A DNA stretch of 64,000 nt from a bacterium (GTDB lineage Bacteria; B130-G9), in contig DATLAJ010000146.1 in the NCBI GenBank assembly GCA_035527515.1, positions 62,001 through 126,000 on the forward strand. Direction: 5' to 3'. Position 1 is the first letter of the stretch, and every line of letters starts with the position of its first letter. The position numbers and the translations under genes are program-made. Positions 60,122 through 64,000 of this stretch are shown in pieces. The notes under the pieces were generated by a model. The model did not search any database. It had not been told where the DNA came from and was given only the letters and a program-made list of their open reading frames with translations.

Positions 60122-61513
60122 TCAACGTTTGATGTTGCGCTGTATCAGATACAGAGGGACTAGAAGCAGAACCAATATGCCCATAAGGGATAACACAAGC
60201 GGCAGTGTATGCTCTCGCGATAGGTATTGGATATAGGCCATTGCTGCCCGGAAGTATAGCGAGATCGAGCCCTTCACCTGGCGAGTTCCCTCCACATAGA
60301 CCCGATAGGCCTTTAGGTAGTCCTGCTGCTTCTCGTGCTCCTTCGCGGCTTTGACAATCACCTGAGCCCTATCTGAGCTCTCAAAATGCGCGCGCAGGGC
60401 AACAGCTGAGATGATCGCCACGAGCCCGATAATGGTAATCAACAAAACGGAGACGAGTCGCAGCTTTCTCCTGGAATCCGCCCGACTCGGCACGTGCGGC
60501 GTCATCTCGCGGGCCATTTTCTCTTCAGGGGGCTTCTTCTCGAGCTCTTCGGCTTTCTCTCCCAGCTTGGACTGTGCCATACTCTTCTCGAAATACTTCA
60601 ACAGGTCCGTTGTCTTGCCGAATCGCTGGCTGGGTCTCTTGGCCATAGCCCTCAGTATCATGTAACTCACCCAGGGCGGCAGATCAGACCTGAGCCTCAT
60701 AGGAGATTCGGGAACCTGCCGAAGGTGAGCGAGAAGCACGGCCACAGACGACTCCCCGGTAAAGGGGAGCTTGCCTGTGAACATCTCATACATGACAACG
60801 CCTAGTGAATAGATATCCGACCTGGCGTCGATGTTTCTTCCCCTAACCTGCTCAGGAGACATGTAGTCCGGCGTCCCCATTATCACCCCGGTCTGAGAGA
60901 CCGAATTGCCGCCGAGGTGCCGCGCAAGCCCCAGGTCAACGATCTTGATCCCAAGGTTCTTAGTAATCAGAATGTTCTGGGGTTTTATGTCGCGATGAAC
61001 AACGCCCACGCGGTGGGCGGCATCCAGGCCCAAACACACCTGAGACATTATCGTGTAGGCTAACTCCACATCAAACGGACCCTCTCGCCTGATCATCTGT
61101 TTCAGGCTCATCCCCTCGACAAACTCCATGACCAGGATGAGCATCCCTCCGATCTCCAGAATGTCCGTCAGCCGGATTATGTTCGGATGCACGACGCGCC
61201 TCGACATCTTCAGCTCACCCAAGAAACGTGAGCGAACCTGCTCGTCGCTCGTGAGAGAGGGCTTCAGCACCTTCAAGGCAATCACGCTGCCGGTCGTAAC
61301 ATCGACCGCGCGGAAAACACGGCCGAAGCCTCCTTTCCCAACCTCAGAGACTATTTCGTATCGGTCAGCAAACTTAACGCCCTTCTTGAACGAAGGCGCA
61401 CCGAGGTCGGTCCTTGTATCCTCATCGTCCCCCGTCATCAGAAGACACCCGCAGCTGGAACAGTTGTTCATGTCATCCAGATTCGCCAAACCGCATTCAG
61501 GACATTGAATCAT
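60122..61513 (-). CDS. Ser/Thr protein kinase with N-terminal zinc ribbon and C-terminal membrane segments
   Basis: A 463-residue Hanks-type kinase. A zinc ribbon opens the chain (IQCPECGLANLDDMNNCSSC, then GCLL). The kinase domain (about 50-310) has the glycine loop VGKGGFGRVF, the lysine in VIALKVLK, the catalytic loop VVHRDIKPQN, the metal motif as DLG in IKIVDLGLARH, and GTPDYMSPEQVRGR. All key residues are kept. Two hydrophobic segments near 355-378 and 434-457 frame an outside loop of about 55 residues with a helical repeat-like part. It is a candidate membrane sensor kinase; its targets are unknown. It is first in the run kinase, DUF362, HU. Confidence 0.92.
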   Translation of the reverse strand: MIQCPECGLANLDDMNNCSSCGCLLMTGDDEDTRTDLGAPSFKKGVKFADRYEIVSEVGKGGFGRVFRAVDVTTGSVIALKVLKPSLTSDEQVRSRFLGELKMSRRVVHPNIIRLTDILEIGGMLILVMEFVEGMSLKQMIRREGPFDVELAYTIMSQVCLGLDAAHRVGVVHRDIKPQNILITKNLGIKIVDLGLARHLGGNSVSQTGVIMGTPDYMSPEQVRGRNIDARSDIYSLGVVMYEMFTGKLPFTGESSVAVLLAHLRQVPESPMRLRSDLPPWVSYMILRAMAKRPSQRFGKTTDLLKYFEKSMAQSKLGEKAEELEKKPPEEKMAREMTPHVPSRADSRRKLRLVSVLLITIIGLVAIISAVALRAHFESSDRAQVIVKAAKEHEKQQDYLKAYRVYVEGTRQVKGSISLYFRAAMAYIQYLSREHTLPLVLSLMGILVLLLVPLYLIQRNIKR

Positions 61514-61640
61514 TGCTGCGTTTGCTCCAGTGCCTTGTCTCGAACAGCCCGATCACATACCAGACAGTAGCGCATTTGCTCTTTAGTCGCAAGTCCTCGG
61601 TCGAGCCCGACCGGGATGAAGCTGACGTCGAGAGGAGAGC

Positions 61641-62522
61641 CTACCCACCATACGCAATCGACCGCGCTGCCTCGACCGTGTTCTCAAGGAGCATGCAGAC
61701 TGTCATCGGGCCAACGCCGCCGGGCACGGGTGTGATGTACGACGCAATTTCTGAGACTGATGCGAAATCAACGTCGCCAACCAACCGGCGGCCCGTCTTC
61801 GAGTCCTCGCACGGCACTACATTGGTCCCCGCGTCGATCACGACAACGCCGTCTGCGAAATAGGTGGCATCGAGCATTTGAGCTCGGCCAATCGCCACCG
61901 CGACGATCTCCGCGCGTTTTGTTACTTGCCTCAAGTTGCGCGTCCGAGTGTGCGCGATCGTAACCGTCGCATTCCTGCTCCTGCTGGAAAGCATGACCGC
62001 AAGCGGCCTACCGACGAGCTCGCTTCTGCCGACGACGACGGCGTTTTTGCCCTCAGTAGCAATGCCATACTCATCGAGCAGCCTGATCATCCCTTTGGGC
62101 GTGCATGGGGCGAGGCAGGGCTTGCCTCGATACAAGAGGCCCTGATTGAGCGTCGTAAGGCCGTCCACATCCTTCCCGGGAGCTATCCAATCGATTACCT
62201 CGTGCGCATCAAGATGCTCCGGAAGCGGCAGCTGGACGAGCACCCCGTGCACCTTCTCGCTCCGGTTGAGCTCGCCGATCGTCTCGTGCAGCTCATCCCT
62301 TGTTACCGTGGTTGCGAACTTGTGCAGCTCGAAATGAAGACCAATCTGCGTGGAGCGTTTCCGTTTCATCCGCACATAAGTGGCTGAGGCAGGATGTTCA
62401 CCAACAAGGACGGCAGCAAGGCCAGGTCGCACGCCGCGTTCCTCCCACAGCGCTTCCACTTGCTCCGCGAGTCTCTGTTCGATTCTCGCGGCAGTTCTCT
62501 TTCCATCCAGTATCGTAGCCAT
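61641..62522 (-). CDS. folD: Methylenetetrahydrofolate dehydrogenase/cyclohydrolase
   Basis: Bifunctional enzyme that links methylene-, methenyl- and formyl-THF pools. From ATG 62522, with AGGAAAGGG upstream, the protein has 293 residues, the usual length. Signatures are VGEHPASATYVRMKRKRSTQ with the catalytic Y and K, VHGVLVQLPLPEHL, the PGKDVDGLTTLNQGLL block, PCTPKGMIRLL, the NAD(P) site VVVGRSELVGRPLAVML and the end ITPVPGGVGPMTVCMLLENT. C-T-P-K-G-M in place of C-T-P-x-G is normal. The earlier ATG at 62600 has no supporting site. It stands alone. Confidence 0.96.
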   Translation of the reverse strand: MATILDGKRTAARIEQRLAEQVEALWEERGVRPGLAAVLVGEHPASATYVRMKRKRSTQIGLHFELHKFATTVTRDELHETIGELNRSEKVHGVLVQLPLPEHLDAHEVIDWIAPGKDVDGLTTLNQGLLYRGKPCLAPCTPKGMIRLLDEYGIATEGKNAVVVGRSELVGRPLAVMLSSRSRNATVTIAHTRTRNLRQVTKRAEIVAVAIGRAQMLDATYFADGVVVIDAGTNVVPCEDSKTGRRLVGDVDFASVSEIASYITPVPGGVGPMTVCMLLENTVEAARSIAYGG

Positions 62523-62766
62523 GTCTATCCCTTTCCTGCTGTCAATGAGAGCAATCGAGACGACTATAATGTCGAAAACTGAGATTTGAAAGGGCAGCAT
62601 GAAAAAGGCTAACCGGCGCCTTTGTGCCGATCATCCCAGGCGCCGTAGCACCCAACGGGTGCAACCCACGAACCAACCGCGGTCCAAATCATCGCCTGTT
62701 AGGAGCCGCTAAACATGTTCATCCTAGGAACTCTCCTGTCTATAAGCTGATTTTTAGATTGTGTTA

Positions 62767-62794
62767 TTGACAAAAGACAAGGGTTGGATGTAAT
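62767..62794 (+). promoter_or_regulatory. Strong sigma70-type promoter of the lipoprotein operon
   Basis: A consensus TTGACA (62767-62772), 16-bp spacer, TGTAAT (62789-62794). The leader to the ATG at 62902 is about 100 nt. The gap 62523-62901 has no other gene. Confidence 0.65.
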
Positions 62795-62839
62795 GTGCGG
62801 AGTAATCTATCGATACATAGGGTTGAGAACATAACGATG

Positions 62840-62855
62840 TGCAAACAAGTTTGCA
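62840..62855. promoter_or_regulatory. Palindrome in the lipoprotein operon leader
   Basis: TGCAAAC-AA-GTTTGCA, a perfect 7-bp inverted repeat about 40 bp after the predicted start site. It could be an operator or, less likely with a 2-nt loop, an RNA hairpin. Confidence 0.35.
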
Positions 62856-62901
62856 TGCGCTATTAAGGCAAAACGATGAACAATACAGGAGGTTGAAGAG
62901 A

Positions 62902-63321
62902 ATGATTCGCACATGGATAATTACAGTTATAGTTGTTGGTTCTGTGTTGACAGTTTTTTCAGGCTGCAGTGCGACCAGGCAGGCCTCAAGCACACAAGAA
63001 GGATTACAGGGCGATCGACTAACTCTCGGAACAGTTCAAAAAGTCATCAAGAAAGGTATGTCAGGAGCTCAAGTTATTGAGGCTTTGGGCTCGCCTAATA
63101 TCGTTTCTACAGATGAACAAGGTCGCGAAGTGTGGATATACGACAAAATAGCAACCGATAAGGTCTATTCTGAAGGTTCGGGAGGCGCGACCTTGGTATT
63201 GATATGGGGTGGACAAAGTGCAGGCTCATCTTCAACAAGTCAGCGAACATTAACCGTTATCATCAAGTTTGACCATGATAAAAAGGTCCGTGATTTCGCA
63301 TACCATGCGTCAAGGTTTTAG
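62902..63321 (+). CDS. BamE/SmpA-like lipoprotein
   Basis: A 139-residue lipoprotein. The signal sequence (1-18) ends in the lipobox V-F-S-G-C, with lipidation at the first Cys. The domain has the SmpA/OmlA pattern: IKKGMSGAQVIEALGSPNIV followed by D-x-x-G-R-E-V-W-I-Y-D, as in BamE-type proteins, which help outer-membrane barrel assembly, though many relatives have other roles. ATG 62902 is preceded by AGGAGG at nine bases. It is the first of three lipoprotein genes and more AT-rich than the rest of the window. Confidence 0.8.
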   Translation: MIRTWIITVIVVGSVLTVFSGCSATRQASSTQEGLQGDRLTLGTVQKVIKKGMSGAQVIEALGSPNIVSTDEQGREVWIYDKIATDKVYSEGSGGATLVLIWGGQSAGSSSTSQRTLTVIIKFDHDKKVRDFAYHASRF

Positions 63322-63334
63322 CAGCCGAAACATC

Positions 63335-63862
63335 ATGAAAGCAATCTTCCCTATGCTCCTCATTTGCATTGTGCTTATGGCTGGGTGTCAGACCATCCCC
63401 CGAGATGTCTTATCGCTGAGCCCAGAAGCTCTGGGCCAGCGCCAAATGCAAACTAGACAATATGAAACGAAAGACGAGGCGAAGATTCTCCGAGCATGCG
63501 CGGCTCATCTTCAGGACATGGGCTTCAATATAGATGAGAGCGAGACAGAACTGGGTCTTATTTCTGCTTCCAAAATGCGGAGCGCCGTAAACGCTGGTCA
63601 GCTAGTTGGAGCGGTTATCGTTGCCGCCCTTTTGGGCTCTATGCCGGCTACTGACGAAAAGCAAAAGATGCGTGCTTCGATCGTCACGCGCCCTGCAGGA
63701 GAGCACGGTGAATATATAGTTGTGAGAGTAACCTTCCAGAGGATCGTATGGAATACGCAGGGTCAAGTGAGCCGGTCAGAGAGCTTAACGGATCCTAAAA
63801 TATATCAGGAGTTCTTTGATAAGCTGTCTAAATCTATCTTTCTGCAGGCACAAGAAATATGA
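63335..63862 (+). CDS. Lipoprotein of unknown function
   Basis: A 175-residue lipoprotein. The signal part (KAIFPMLLICIVLMAGC) has the lipobox L-M-A-G-C. The mature part has QMQTRQYETKDEAKILRACA and LQDMGFNIDESETELGLIS, then a short hydrophobic stretch (GAVIVAALLGS). The pattern L-x-x-L-Q-D-x-G-F-x-I-D-x-x-x-x-x-L-G is common in uncharacterised lipoproteins of Gram-negative bacteria. The frame opens at 63269; I take ATG 63335 as the start because of the signal. It follows the BamE-like gene by 13 bp and overlaps the next by four. Confidence 0.72.
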   Translation: MKAIFPMLLICIVLMAGCQTIPRDVLSLSPEALGQRQMQTRQYETKDEAKILRACAAHLQDMGFNIDESETELGLISASKMRSAVNAGQLVGAVIVAALLGSMPATDEKQKMRASIVTRPAGEHGEYIVVRVTFQRIVWNTQGQVSRSESLTDPKIYQEFFDKLSKSIFLQAQEI

Positions 63863-64000
63863 AAAATACGCTCCTTTCAATATTGATACTATTCTCCTTG
63901 CTTATCGCAGGTTGTGCCACTACGCAGCAACGTCTTCTCGATTCTAATTCCAGTCAAGTGCAATTGAGGAGTATTCAAACACGGGTTTTTGATGCAACAG
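63859..64000 (+). CDS. Lipoprotein, N-terminal part (cut by window end)
   Basis: 47 codons are visible. The signal (MKNTLLSILILFSLLIAGC) ends in the lipobox L-I-A-G-C, followed by ATTQQRLLDSNSSQVQLRSI and QTRVFDAT. The start shares ATGA with the stop of the previous gene, so translation is coupled. The S-x-x-x-x-x-Q-x-R-x-x-x-T-R start is like that of the previous lipoprotein, and the two may be paralogs. The rest is outside the window. Confidence 0.75.
   Translation, partial: MKNTLLSILILFSLLIAGCATTQQRLLDSNSSQVQLRSIQTRVFDAT

Overview
This 64 kb window looks like a chromosomal contig from an uncultivated, probably anaerobic, Gram-negative-type bacterium. By eye the GC content is in the mid-50s over most of the length. 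Gram-negative character is suggested by an LpxL-type acyltransferase, several lipoproteins, a BamE-like protein and a DUF3570 outer-membrane-type protein. Anaerobic character is suggested by a ferredoxin-fused electron-transfer flavoprotein, radical SAM enzymes, a DUF362 ferredoxin and ThiC. I cannot place it in a phylum from sequence alone. GTG and TTG starts are frequent, and genes are mostly in short operons. No rRNA, tRNA or CRISPR array was seen.

Layout. 1-635: the 3' end of a REP-associated transposase (RAYT) followed by an array of REP-like palindromes. 0.6-6.6 kb (minus): a sigma-54 activator, MarC, an LpxL-like acyltransferase preceded by a collapsed AMP-ligase remnant, a second REP pair and etfBA. 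6.8-8.9 kb: a secreted beta-helix protein and an array of double-hairpin repeats. 9.0-12.7 kb (minus): MTH1187-like protein, thiD, mscS, thiC. 12.9-20.4 kb: a 2,494-residue secreted PQQ-propeller and Ig-like protein, with a clear terminator. 20.5-30.6 kb (plus): miaB, then the housekeeping run rpmE, DUF1385, prfA, DUF89, ftsY, ribD, HDOD, with a third beta-helix paralog on the other strand. 30.7-36 kb (minus): repeats, tatD, galT, a Gfo/Idh oxidoreductase, a MITE with a target duplication, and a CoA-disulfide-reductase-like enzyme. 36-42 kb (plus): trxB, a glycosyltransferase, a second MITE, a second secreted beta-helix protein, then TlpA, a DUF4266 lipoprotein and DUF3570. 42-48.6 kb (minus): archaeal-type phosphoglycerate mutase, a frameshifted membrane protein, a cold-shock-domain protein, a B12/radical SAM protein, hflC and hflK. 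48.8-53.5 kb (plus): a frameshifted GxxExxY gene, two glycosyltransferases and a type II restriction-modification pair. 53.5-62.5 kb (minus): lemA, a TPM protein, a nucleotidyltransferase-like protein, guaA, dnaN, an HU-type protein, DUF362, a Ser/Thr kinase and folD. 62.7-64 kb (plus): an AT-richer lipoprotein operon cut by the window end.

How it fits together. The core genes are ordinary: translation termination and maturation, SRP receptor, riboflavin, thiamine, folate, GMP, replication clamp. The unusual part is the mobile small-repeat load. There are at least three palindromic repeat families, two of them with the GTAG-plus-imperfect-palindrome layout of REP/REPIN elements. There is also a MITE family that carries REP pairs inside it, and heptamer-like repeats that have entered a coding region in frame. 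The clearest acquisition is the restriction-modification pair at 51.3-53.3 kb, flanked by 102-bp direct copies of the 3' end of the glycosyltransferase gene into which it went. This is the signature of R-M insertion with long target duplication.
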